Assembly (NCBI RefSeq): GCF_026586625.1
Contig: NZ_JAODIW010000007.1
Span: 40,221-104,220 of the forward strand
Source of the DNA: Halobium salinum
Lineage (GTDB): Archaea; Halobacteriota; Halobacteria; Halobacteriales; Haloferacaceae
Direction of reading: 5' to 3'
DNA: 64,000 nt
Numbering within the stretch: the first letter of the stretch is position 1; the number at the start of each line of letters is the position of its first letter. The notes below the pieces were generated by a model. The model made no database searches, was not told where the DNA came from, and saw only the letters and a program-made list of their open reading frames with translations. A program made the translations under genes and the position numbers. This document shows, in pieces, positions 53,132 through 60,303 of the stretch.

Positions 53132-53506
53132 ATGAAAGCTATGGCAGAAACACCAGACTCGTCACCTGACGTCCAAGAGATACAGAATATCGAGGCCACC
53201 TGCTACTGCCCGTTGGGTGGTGTGATGGATCTGCTCAGTCGGCGGTACGCCATGCAGGTGATCTGCGTTGTCGGCGCAATTGGGCCAGCGAGATACGGCG
53301 ATATCGAGAAGACCTTCGGCCAGGTGAGCAGTTCGACACTATCCACCCGCCTCGATGACCTCGTCGAGGCAGGGTTGCTCTCTCGAGAACAGTACGCGGA
53401 GATTCCGCCTCGCGTCAAGTACGACCTTACCGAGAAAGGTGAGGAACTCCGTGAACGACTCGATCCGCTCCTCGAATGGGCAGAGACACAGGACGACTCC
53501 GTCTAA
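53132..53506 (+). CDS. HxlR-family transcriptional regulator
   Basis: 124 residues from ATG 53132 (ATG 53141 possible). A winged helix with CYCPLGGVMDLLSRRYAMQVI, PARYGDIEKTFGQVSSSTLS and RVKYDLTEKGEELRE. HxlR proteins often sense redox or reactive carbonyls through the N-terminal Cys; two Cys (CYC) are present here. It ends four bases from the convergent transporter. Confidence 0.85.
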   Translation: MKAMAETPDSSPDVQEIQNIEATCYCPLGGVMDLLSRRYAMQVICVVGAIGPARYGDIEKTFGQVSSSTLSTRLDDLVEAGLLSREQYAEIPPRVKYDLTEKGEELRERLDPLLEWAETQDDSV

Positions 53507-53509
53507 CGC

Positions 53510-54454
53510 CTACCGAGGACGGCTGAACCACTTCGCGAGTCCGGCACTCGTCGTCATCTCGACGATGCCGAAGACAACGGCAGGGAGTGTAGCTGCAGTG
53601 GGAAAGCCCGCACCAACGAGTAGGGCGGCTGCAACGGCGAAGTCGCGCATCCCAATCGACAGCGTCGCGGCGATACGCTCGCCCCGTGTGAAGTTCCAGC
53701 TGACGAGCCAGCCAACGACGTAGCCACCACAGTTGAGAACGACCGCAGCGGCCGCGGCGAGGAGAAGGACGTCCCCGCCATCGCGAACAAGTGAGGCGTT
53801 CGCCGCAGCGACGATGCCGATGATGAGAATCACCATGAGTCCCGACACGGATGGATAGAGCTCGTCGTATCTGCTGATGTGGTCGGGCCACCGATACCGG
53901 GCCGCGACGGCGAGACTCATCGGAATGACCACTGCAAGCAACAGCTGTTCGACGATAAGCACCGGCTTGACGGTGACTGATTCTCCCAGGAATACGGTGA
54001 CGACGCCCGGGACTATCACGAGTGTTCCGAGGCCGACTACCACGAGAACCACCGTCGAGAGCGCGGTATCGCCGCCGCTGAGTTCGGTCATCGTCGGCGT
54101 CACGAGTTCGGGCGTCACCGCGCCGAGGACCACGAAGCCGGCTGTGAGCGCAGGACTGAGACCAAGTATCCGGGCGATGACAAACGCGAGCAGTGGCATC
54201 CCGGTCTGGACAATGAGAATTATGAGCAGCGCTCGTCCGCGGAGCTGGCGGAATCGTTCGGGTGCGAGCGTCAGTGAGACCGCACCGATCATGACGGCGA
54301 GGATCGGTGTCGACAACGGCGTGAGTACGGCCACTGACGGAACGACCAGTCCGATTCCAACCGAGAGCAGCACCCAGAGCAGTAGATAGTCGTCGACGAG
54401 AGCCGCAGCACGAGTCACGACGCTATCCGACATCAATGAAGGTAGTTCGTCCAT
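53510..54454 (-). CDS. BASS/ACR3-type transporter
   Basis: 314 residues from ATG 54454; a longer upstream frame is not protein-like. About nine to ten membrane helices. The bile acid:sodium symporter fold is suggested by PLSTPILAVMIGAVSLTLAPE, GAVTPELVTPTMTELSGGDT and ATLSIGMRDFAVAAALL. Family members move Na with organic anions, or arsenite. It is beside an HxlR regulator and a CC-motif protein, so metal or metalloid export is possible but unproven. Confidence 0.75.
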   Translation of the reverse strand: MDELPSLMSDSVVTRAAALVDDYLLLWVLLSVGIGLVVPSVAVLTPLSTPILAVMIGAVSLTLAPERFRQLRGRALLIILIVQTGMPLLAFVIARILGLSPALTAGFVVLGAVTPELVTPTMTELSGGDTALSTVVLVVVGLGTLVIVPGVVTVFLGESVTVKPVLIVEQLLLAVVIPMSLAVAARYRWPDHISRYDELYPSVSGLMVILIIGIVAAANASLVRDGGDVLLLAAAAAVVLNCGGYVVGWLVSWNFTRGERIAATLSIGMRDFAVAAALLVGAGFPTAATLPAVVFGIVEMTTSAGLAKWFSRPR

Positions 54455-54506
54455 TCGTGGTTTGGTCGTTTGTATTCTGAGTTGTGACTGGGACCGCTTA
54501 GAGTGG

Positions 54507-54535
54507 TTTTTCGCCCCCAGAGGGGTGCGGGGGTG
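54507..54535 (+). promoter_or_regulatory. T-tract plus hairpin leader element
   Basis: TTTTT (54507-54511), then CGCCCCC (54512-54518) pairing with GGGGGTG (54529-54535) including one G-U pair, 28 bases before ATG 54564. It overlaps the start region of the divergent transporter. Confidence 0.5.
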
Positions 54536-54563
54536 CTCGAACGAGCATCTCTCGAACAAAACG

Positions 54564-54968
54564 ATGAGTGGAATCAACGACTCACACTCGCACGAACAGA
54601 GAGGCGTCTCAGATGACGTCGACGTCGTCTACGTCGGCTACCGTCGTCGAGGCCGCGCCATAGTCGAGAAACAGCCTGACCAGGAACAGCTCACACTCGA
54701 TCGAAGTCTCGAGTTGGTGGACCACAGTCCGAGCGGATTCGAATGGGGATATGGTGGTAGCGGACCAGCCCAACTCGCGCTCGCTCTCCTGCTCGATTAC
54801 ACCGACGGCGAGGAGGTCGCACTCGCGGAGTACATGGCCTTCAAGACCGAGGTGGTGAGCCAGCTGGAGTGTACAGAGCCAGACGGCTGCTGGCGACTCA
54901 CCGGGCGTGAGATCGATGCAGCCCTTCGTGAGATAGTCGGCGAACCAGTCGCACCGTCCGTCAACTAA
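54564..54968 (+). CDS. DUF6166-like protein
   Basis: 134 residues from ATG 54564. The core reads VVYVGYRRRGRAIVEK, SLELVDHSPSGFEWGYGGSG and PAQLALALLLDYTDGEEVAL, the pattern I recall as DUF6166. It is found on mobile elements in archaea and bacteria; function unknown. First gene of the small-gene run to 59.4 kb. Confidence 0.7.
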   Translation: MSGINDSHSHEQRGVSDDVDVVYVGYRRRGRAIVEKQPDQEQLTLDRSLELVDHSPSGFEWGYGGSGPAQLALALLLDYTDGEEVALAEYMAFKTEVVSQLECTEPDGCWRLTGREIDAALREIVGEPVAPSVN

Positions 54969-54985
54969 CGTTCAGAGAGCAATCC

Positions 54986-55261
54986 ATGCCAGAACCCACC
55001 CAGCAGTCCCGTACGAACACAGAATCGACCGAGAACAGTGAGCGACAGACTCCTACTGAATACGTCGAGCGAAGCGATGTCGGCGTCTCACTCACTGTGA
55101 AACTCACTCGCGGCACTGGCACCCGCGATCAGGATAAGGTCACAGCGAAAGTGAAGGCGAAAACGCTCGATGAGGCCCGCGAGGATATGGAGACGCTTCG
55201 GGAGTACATCCACGACCTCGCCGAGGACGCTCGCCAGATCCAACCAGAAGACGACGAGTAG
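54986..55261 (+). CDS. Small conserved plasmid protein (DUF7389-like)
   Basis: 91 residues. After a disordered start: VGVSLTVKLTRGTGTRDQDK with TLDEAREDMETLREYIHDLA, a beta-beta-helix layout. I recall it as DUF7389. Starts 17 bases after the DUF6166 stop. Confidence 0.6.
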   Translation: MPEPTQQSRTNTESTENSERQTPTEYVERSDVGVSLTVKLTRGTGTRDQDKVTAKVKAKTLDEAREDMETLREYIHDLAEDARQIQPEDDE

Positions 55262-55274
55262 CGAGCGGGTGCTG

Positions 55275-55306
55275 TTTTTCGTCGCCTCAGGAGACGTGGA
55301 GGCGAC
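55275..55306 (+). promoter_or_regulatory. T-tract plus hairpin leader element
   Basis: TTTTT (55275-55279), then GTCGCCTC (55281-55288) pairing exactly with GAGGCGAC (55299-55306), loop 10 bases. It lies between a stop (55261) and the GTG at 55312. Confidence 0.65.
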
Positions 55307-55311
55307 CAGGA

Positions 55312-55533
55312 GTGAGCGATACAGAAGAGCACGATCCAGATTCGAGCGACCTATCCCCGGAACAGCGCCTCGACCCACCGAATACACGACTCATCAACGC
55401 AGGTATCGCGACGATCAACGACATGGAAACGCTGCGAGCGTGCGTTGCCTATGAGAACGCCCACGGGCAACGCGTCCAAATTCTTCGCCGGCTCGATGAC
55501 CGAGCCAGCGAGCTTCGGTCAGAAGACACCTAA
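55312..55533 (+). CDS. Small plasmid protein
   Basis: 73 residues from GTG 55312, with LDPPNTRLINAGIATINDME and LRACVAYENAHGQRVQIL. Short and helical. The family appears haloarchaeal; function unknown. Confidence 0.55.
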   Translation: MSDTEEHDPDSSDLSPEQRLDPPNTRLINAGIATINDMETLRACVAYENAHGQRVQILRRLDDRASELRSEDT

Positions 55534-55551
55534 ATGGACGCTCACGGGCTG

Positions 55552-55583
55552 TTTGTCGACGCCATCAGAGGTGGAGGCTTCGA
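55552..55583 (+). promoter_or_regulatory. Hairpin leader element
   Basis: A short T-run (55552-55554), then TCGACGCC (55556-55563) pairing with GGCTTCGA (55576-55583) with one mismatch, just before ATG 55589. Confidence 0.4.
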
Positions 55584-55588
55584 ACTAG

Positions 55589-55888
55589 ATGAGCGACCGA
55601 CCCGAGATTGAGATTCAGCGACAGACTGCGTTCGGTGAGGACGGCCAGCTCGAACTGGCCGAGACGAGCGTCGAGACATCGCTCGAAGACTTCGGTGCAG
55701 ACGTCGATCATCGCGACCGCGATTTGCGGCTCGCTCGACCCGAGGCTAGTGAGTTCGGTGTCGACGACCGGCCAGAGGTAGCGCAGTCCTCAACAGGAGA
55801 CCAGTCGACGCTCTTTGCGGATACTGACGCCGACCAACAGACGCTCACAGGAGACGAGGCAGCATTGCAGTGCCTTTTCGGAGATTAA
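55589..55888 (+). CDS. Small acidic plasmid protein
   Basis: 99 residues, highly acidic and probably largely disordered (QTAFGEDGQLELAETSVETS, STGDQSTLFADTDADQQTLT). Its stop codon overlaps the left arm of a long inverted repeat. Not recognised. Confidence 0.5.
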   Translation: MSDRPEIEIQRQTAFGEDGQLELAETSVETSLEDFGADVDHRDRDLRLARPEASEFGVDDRPEVAQSSTGDQSTLFADTDADQQTLTGDEAALQCLFGD

Positions 55889-55925
55889 CCAACACGCAGT
55901 CCCATTTTCTACTTCCGTTGGTTAA
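55885..55925. promoter_or_regulatory. Long inverted repeat TTAACCAAC-N23-GTTGGTTAA, site 2
   Basis: Exact 9-bp arms at 55885-55893 and 55917-55925; the match extends to ten with flanking A and T. Same arms as 36290-36329. It lies 66 bases before the DUF6610-like gene. Confidence 0.65.
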
Positions 55926-55944
55926 TACTAGCGAGGTCTATCTT

Positions 55945-55989
55945 GCCCCGGAGAGCCCTGCGGGGCGACGGAGTCCCGCAGGAGACTCC
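55945..55989 (+). promoter_or_regulatory. Two tandem leader hairpins
   Basis: GCCCCG (55945-55950) with CGGGGC (55961-55966), then GGAGTC (55970-55975) with GACTCC (55984-55989), ending two bases before ATG 55992. The structures would cover the ribosome landing area. Confidence 0.5.
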
Positions 55990-55991
55990 TC

Positions 55992-57002
55992 ATGGCCATT
56001 CACGACAGCGCAGACCCAGTTAGCAACAGTACTACTGAGACACACACTGACGCCCGACAGGCGGCGTACGTGGCGTTCCTCCATCGGGTTCCGTTTGCGC
56101 TCGATGCGCTGGCCCTCGGCTTCCTCCCTGGGTTTCGCGAGGACTGCACGTATCAGCAGTCGCAATTCGATACCCTCGAGTGCCCGGTCGGAATGCTCGA
56201 TAACGATTTTCGGAATCCCGATCTTGATCGGTACGTCGATCGAGCGCTCGAGTACGAGCCCGACGTGGGTGTCATCGGTGACGCCTACGACGCTGCAGAA
56301 GCACAGTCGTACGTCGATACGATTCGAGAGCTCCAAGGGAGTCTTGCCGAGACGGAGTTCATCATCGTCCCGAAATGCCGGGCCGCCATCGAGGCAATTC
56401 CCGACGATATCGTGCTTGGTTACTCGCGAGGCTACGCGGAGACGCTCGCACACGAGTTCTCCGCCCCCGTCGATTGGCGGGGACGTCGCGTCCACATCCT
56501 CGGTGGTAGCCCACCCAAGCAACTCGAAGTCGTGGAGCAGCTCACCCAACCAACGCTGACGGGTGACCCGCCGGCCGACATCGTCGGCCTCGACTGGAAT
56601 GGTCTACATCGCGGAGCACAGTTCGGCGAGTTCTGGACAGCCGACGGCTGGGACGACAGTGGTCGCGACGCTGACCACGTCACGGTCCGAAAGACGGTCC
56701 GGCATAGTCTCAGCCGGCTCAAAAAATTCTGGCAGGACCACGGCGTCTGGCCCGATTCGACACCCCAGGTGGATGAGACCGAACTCACCTATTCCGGGCC
56801 CACACTAGGCGATATCGAAAGCGCGGCGTGTACTGAGTGTAGCGCCAACGTCTGGACGACTGATCGTGGCCCATACGTCGCCGAGTACGACACAGGAGCA
56901 GTCTGTGGGTACTGCTGCTATGAGTGCTACTTCTCACATCGGCATCGGAACAACCTTGAGGAGGTCGCCGGTGATCGGAGCGTCTACATCCCGCCTGCGT
57001 GA
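55992..57002 (+). CDS. DUF6610-like TIM-barrel protein with zinc tail
   Basis: 336 residues. A probable beta/alpha barrel: PFALDALALGFLPGFRED, EPDVGVIGDAYDAAEAQSYV, EFIIVPKCRAA, DIVLGYSRGYAETLAHEFS, RRVHILGGSPPKQLEVVEQL and ADIVGLDWNGLHRGAQFGEF. The C-terminus has CTECSANVW and CGYCCYECYFSHRH, a zinc site. I recall the family as DUF6610. The fold order resembles tRNA-guanine transglycosylases, but function is unknown. Confidence 0.65.
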   Translation: MAIHDSADPVSNSTTETHTDARQAAYVAFLHRVPFALDALALGFLPGFREDCTYQQSQFDTLECPVGMLDNDFRNPDLDRYVDRALEYEPDVGVIGDAYDAAEAQSYVDTIRELQGSLAETEFIIVPKCRAAIEAIPDDIVLGYSRGYAETLAHEFSAPVDWRGRRVHILGGSPPKQLEVVEQLTQPTLTGDPPADIVGLDWNGLHRGAQFGEFWTADGWDDSGRDADHVTVRKTVRHSLSRLKKFWQDHGVWPDSTPQVDETELTYSGPTLGDIESAACTECSANVWTTDRGPYVAEYDTGAVCGYCCYECYFSHRHRNNLEEVAGDRSVYIPPA

Positions 57003-57014
57003 CGCAGCGTCCTG

Positions 57015-57045
57015 TTTTTCGCGCCCTCCGGAGAGGACGAGGGCG
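57015..57045 (+). promoter_or_regulatory. T-tract plus hairpin leader element
   Basis: TTTTT (57015-57019), then CGCCCTC (57022-57028) pairing exactly with GAGGGCG (57039-57045), loop 10 bases, between a stop at 57002 and the start at 57067. Confidence 0.65.
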
Positions 57046-57066
57046 TGCTAGATCAGGCCCTCCGAG

Positions 57067-57426
57067 ATGGTGATTTCCGTGAGCCAACAACAGCAGTCGA
57101 ACGACGTCTCGATCGATGCAATTCCAGTCGACGTAGCGAACAGCCAATCAACCAGGGTCGAACCAGAAGATGTCCCCGAGGAAATTCGGTCGATTACGCA
57201 AGCGCTCGCGTCCGAGCAGCCACCGACGAATCCGCTCGTCGCGCTGAAGGCCGCCCGCTGGTGGTATATCCACGGCAAGGGCGGCACTGATCCAGTGTTT
57301 CAGTGGGCCATCGAGTGGACGCGGCACCTCGCGACCGACAGACCCAGCGACGTCGACCAGTTCGATTCATTTCTCGACTACCTCGTCACAGTCGGCTTCG
57401 CTGATGCGAAACAAGCCCTCCGCTAA
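57067..57426 (+). CDS. Hypothetical plasmid protein
   Basis: 119 residues from ATG 57067 (GTG 57079 possible). Helical, with ALASEQPPTNPLVALKAARW and WYIHGKGGTDPVFQWAIEWT. Not recognised. Lies just before the ArdC-like gene. Confidence 0.55.
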   Translation: MVISVSQQQQSNDVSIDAIPVDVANSQSTRVEPEDVPEEIRSITQALASEQPPTNPLVALKAARWWYIHGKGGTDPVFQWAIEWTRHLATDRPSDVDQFDSFLDYLVTVGFADAKQALR

Positions 57427-57439
57427 CCGCCGTCACGAG

Positions 57440-57468
57440 TTTTTTGTGCGCCGTCAGGGGCGCGGCGC
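57440..57468 (+). promoter_or_regulatory. T-tract plus hairpin leader element of the ArdC-like gene
   Basis: TTTTTT (57440-57445), then GCGCCG (57448-57453) pairing with CGGCGC (57463-57468), loop nine bases, 43 bases before ATG 57512. Confidence 0.6.
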
Positions 57469-57511
57469 GGGCTGAATTGAAGCGATCCAGTAAGGCGAAT
57501 TTCAGAACATC

Positions 57512-58438
57512 ATGGCTACGACTAGTGACTCGTCGGCCTCCTTCGAGGAGACCGACACACGAACAGACGAGATGCAAAGTACGATTGAAGCATGGATCGA
57601 CGAACTCGTTGGCGACGTTGATGCGGCGCAGGCCAGCGATGAGTTCCAAGAGTGGCTCGACGTCCAGAGTCGGTTCCACGACTACTCCCATCGCAACACG
57701 CTGCTCATCAAACTCCAGTGTCCCGAGGCGACGAAGGTCGCTGGCTTCAACACCTGGCGGAATGAGTTCGACCGGCACGTCCAGGAGGGCGAACAGGCGA
57801 TCTGGATCTGGGCACCGATCATTACGAAGCAGTGCCCCGAATGCGAGAACTCGCCCAGTTACCACGAGAACACCGACTGTGAGTACGACGAGACACCACC
57901 CGAAGAGTGGTCGAAAGGGCTCGTGGGATTCAAACCGGCCGCTGTCTTCGACGTCTCCCAGACCGAGGGAGAGCCGCTTCCCGAGCTAGAAACTGAGGCG
58001 ACAGGCGACGCTGAGGACCTCGTACCCGCCCTCACAGACGCAGCGGATGATCTCGGCGTGACGGTTCGCATCGTCGACGCTGACGAGTGGAAGCACGGCG
58101 ACGCAAAGGGCGTCTGCAAACAGCGGGATATCCATGATTTCACGCCGATCGTTGAGGCGAAAGGACGGACGAACCAGGCCGACCTCGCAGTTACGCTAAT
58201 TCACGAGTTCGCGCACGCGCTGCTCCATTTCGACGTCGACGACGAGGCCGAACGGTCAAAGCGCGAAGTCGAAGCAGAAGCCGTCGCGTACATCGTTGGT
58301 CGGTATTGCGGCCTTGAAACGAGCGGCTCAGCGTTCTATCTCGCCGCGTGGCAGGATGACGAACCAGAGTCGATCCAAGATCGTTTCGGACGGATTAGCA
58401 GCACCGCAGAGGAGATCATCGACGTGATCGATGGGTAG
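57512..58438 (+). CDS. ardC: ArdC-like antirestriction protein (ssDNA-binding N-domain plus metallopeptidase)
   Basis: 308 residues. N-terminal ArdC/DUF1738-type domain: WIDELVGDVDAAQASDEFQE, FHDYSHRNTLLI, VAGFNTWRNEFDRHVQEGEQ and AIWIWAPI. A Cys-rich insert (CPECENSPSYHENTDC) may bind zinc. The C-terminal part is an ImmA/IrrE-type peptidase with HEFAHALLH (about 231-239) and a downstream EAEAVAYIVG. ArdC proteins protect incoming plasmid DNA from restriction. It fits the early-expressed, leading part of a conjugative element. Confidence 0.85.
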   Translation: MATTSDSSASFEETDTRTDEMQSTIEAWIDELVGDVDAAQASDEFQEWLDVQSRFHDYSHRNTLLIKLQCPEATKVAGFNTWRNEFDRHVQEGEQAIWIWAPIITKQCPECENSPSYHENTDCEYDETPPEEWSKGLVGFKPAAVFDVSQTEGEPLPELETEATGDAEDLVPALTDAADDLGVTVRIVDADEWKHGDAKGVCKQRDIHDFTPIVEAKGRTNQADLAVTLIHEFAHALLHFDVDDEAERSKREVEAEAVAYIVGRYCGLETSGSAFYLAAWQDDEPESIQDRFGRISSTAEEIIDVIDG

Positions 58439-58482
58439 GTCAGTGTAGCGCGTCGATGAACAGCTCTCCACGTCGCCGTGAG

Positions 58483-58513
58483 TTTCTATTGCGCCGCGGA
58501 AGGGTGGCGGCGC
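58483..58513 (+). promoter_or_regulatory. Hairpin leader element
   Basis: A broken T-run (TTTCTATT, 58483-58490), then GCGCCGC (58491-58497) pairing exactly with GCGGCGC (58507-58513), loop nine bases, 35 bases before ATG 58549. Confidence 0.55.
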
Positions 58514-58548
58514 GCGTGATCGTGCGTCGACCAGGGTAGAACGAATCC

Positions 58549-59415
58549 ATGACTGAACAGTACCTCACGACGGTTCTCGACGAAGCCCGCCAGACAATCG
58601 AGAGCCATCCGCAAGTCGGCTACGGAACCGAACAGCCACTCCACGAACACCTGCGTTTCGCGGTACTCCGGCTGCTGGAGAACGAGGCTGAAGACACCCA
58701 TACGGGCGAATCACGTGTTCCAGGGATCACGGTCGGGTACGGGAACGATGCGGCGATGTTCGATCACTGGAGAGACGAGGTTGAGTGGTGGACCGACATC
58801 GAACCGCAAGAGCACTGTACTCGGTTTCGCATCTTCTACGAGCAGTTAGACCAGGACGAGTTGCCGCGACGGGCGTTGGAGGTGATGACGGCGCTCGGCG
58901 CGTGGCGCGTCTGGGAGGGGCCAGCTGCAGCGTGTGGCTCCTACGATCACCGAGGGCGACGCGAAGCACACTTTCTCCTTCACTACAATCACCCGATCGA
59001 GGAGCACCTTGCTCGCCTCGTTGAACCTGACGACTCCGCTCTCGCCCCGGACGGTGGATGGGTAGCAAACAGAGACCGCCAGAGCGCCATCCAACCAGAG
59101 ACAGATACGGTTTCGGCAGAACCGTCAGCCGATGAGCTCGCACCGCGAATGCGGCGAGCATGCGACGAAGAGATGGACGTCTCACTCTTGAGGAAGGGCG
59201 GCGTGTACGAGGTTCATTCAGAGTCCGGGAATTTCTACGATGTCGATGTCGCCGCTGAGACGTGTACATGTCTCGACTGGCAGCGACGCGAACCTGAAGG
59301 GGGCTGTAAACATATGCGCCGCGTCGATATCGAAATCGATGCAGGGAACGTTCCCCGACCAGACGGACGCCTCCCTCGCACAGAATCGGAACAGCAGCCA
59401 AATTCGACACTGTAG
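58549..59415 (+). CDS. SWIM zinc-finger protein
   Basis: 288 residues. The C-terminus carries the SWIM motif CTCLDWQRREPEGGCKHM (CxC...CxH), preceded by YEVHSESGNFYDVDVAAE. The N-terminal two thirds are acidic with TTVLDEARQTIESHPQVGYG and no known domain. SWIM domains bind DNA or protein. Last gene before the CBASS loci. Confidence 0.75.
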   Translation: MTEQYLTTVLDEARQTIESHPQVGYGTEQPLHEHLRFAVLRLLENEAEDTHTGESRVPGITVGYGNDAAMFDHWRDEVEWWTDIEPQEHCTRFRIFYEQLDQDELPRRALEVMTALGAWRVWEGPAAACGSYDHRGRREAHFLLHYNHPIEEHLARLVEPDDSALAPDGGWVANRDRQSAIQPETDTVSAEPSADELAPRMRRACDEEMDVSLLRKGGVYEVHSESGNFYDVDVAAETCTCLDWQRREPEGGCKHMRRVDIEIDAGNVPRPDGRLPRTESEQQPNSTL

Positions 59416-59436
59416 GCTGTCAGCAGACTTAATCTT

Positions 59437-59454
59437 ATTCTTAATATTAAGAAT
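59437..59454. promoter_or_regulatory. 18-bp perfect palindrome
   Basis: ATTCTTAATATTAAGAAT, 22 bases after the SWIM stop. A strongly A+T-rich perfect palindrome in GC-rich DNA. It could be a binding site or a bidirectional terminator. Confidence 0.5.
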
Positions 59455-59512
59455 GGGCTAGACCAAAGCCCTGGGAAGCTAGCGTTGCGTCAGCTGCTCC
59501 TCAATATCACGC

Positions 59513-59614
59513 ATGAACGTGTTTGACCAGCGTATTACCGATCTCGTGGAACTCGCTGATGCCGCCTCTTGGGAAAACGACCGGCCACGAGTTCCAAACC
59601 AAGCAGTGCGTTAA
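59513..59614 (+). CDS. Possible 33-residue small protein or gene remnant
   Basis: ATG 59513 reads MNVFDQRITDLVELADAASW and continues to a TAA at 59614, two bases before the end of the convergent Cap15-like gene. Composition is haloarchaeal and the frame looks coding, but it may be the surviving N-terminus of a deleted gene. Confidence 0.3.
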   Translation: MNVFDQRITDLVELADAASWENDRPRVPNQAVR

Positions 59615-59616
59615 CA

Positions 59617-60303
59617 CTATTTCTGGGACTCGTCGCTCATACGAGTGAACTCCGCTGTCCCATACGTCGTCTTTTGGCCATCGCCTTGCTCCGAAGCACG
59701 GGCAGGCCCAGTGTAGTAATAGCCCACGAGTCGGTCGTTCGATTCCCGATACGTGAACCGTGTCGTCCCGTCGTATGGTCCTTCGTCTGCCGCCTGCTCG
59801 TCAACATCTGCACCCTCGTTCTCGAATAGGTATGAGAGCTTTGGATGGAGCGTCCCCTCGGTCTGGAAGTTGGCCGCCGTGCTGACCGACTGAGAACGAT
59901 CTGTTTCGAAGTGGATGATGATCTTGCTCCACGTCTGCTCGATGTCCAGTGTAGCCGTCATCGGCCGATGGCCTCCGTCGGCGAGGTAGTCGTCTGAGAT
60001 TTCACCCTCGTAGCTGGTCTTGATTTCGCCCTCCCAGTGGCCAGTGAGATCGGGAACGGCGGCAATGAAGTCTGGCATCCAGGCCTTGTTCCACAGCCGT
60101 CGGTCGAACACTCGGCGAAACAGGCCGAACACAACCCCGAAGGCGAGACCGGGAACTATCAGTGATGGAATTTCGAACGGGATTTGCTGGTAGAGCCACG
60201 GGAAGACGTAAGCGTTCAGTGCGATCACGACGACGAACGCGACGACGCCCAGGGTCGCTAGGAACGTCGGGCGGAACTCGTTATCGCTAGAATAGACGTG
60301 CAT
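59617..60303 (-). CDS. CBASS effector, Cap15-like (operon A)
   Basis: 228 residues. Two N-terminal membrane helices (about 14-34 and 44-62), then a beta-rich domain with VPDLTGHWEGEIKTSYEGEI, LDIEQTWSKIIIHFETDRS and VGYYYTGPARAS, ending in a strand. This is the layout of Cap15 (2TM-beta-barrel) effectors, which bind a cyclic nucleotide, oligomerise in the membrane and disrupt it. The start overlaps the CD-NTase gene by 17 bases, so the two are coupled. It shares MHxYSxDN and the WEG...TSYEGEI block with the 62236 protein. Confidence 0.85.
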   Translation of the reverse strand: MHVYSSDNEFRPTFLATLGVVAFVVVIALNAYVFPWLYQQIPFEIPSLIVPGLAFGVVFGLFRRVFDRRLWNKAWMPDFIAAVPDLTGHWEGEIKTSYEGEISDDYLADGGHRPMTATLDIEQTWSKIIIHFETDRSQSVSTAANFQTEGTLHPKLSYLFENEGADVDEQAADEGPYDGTTRFTYRESNDRLVGYYYTGPARASEQGDGQKTTYGTAEFTRMSDESQK

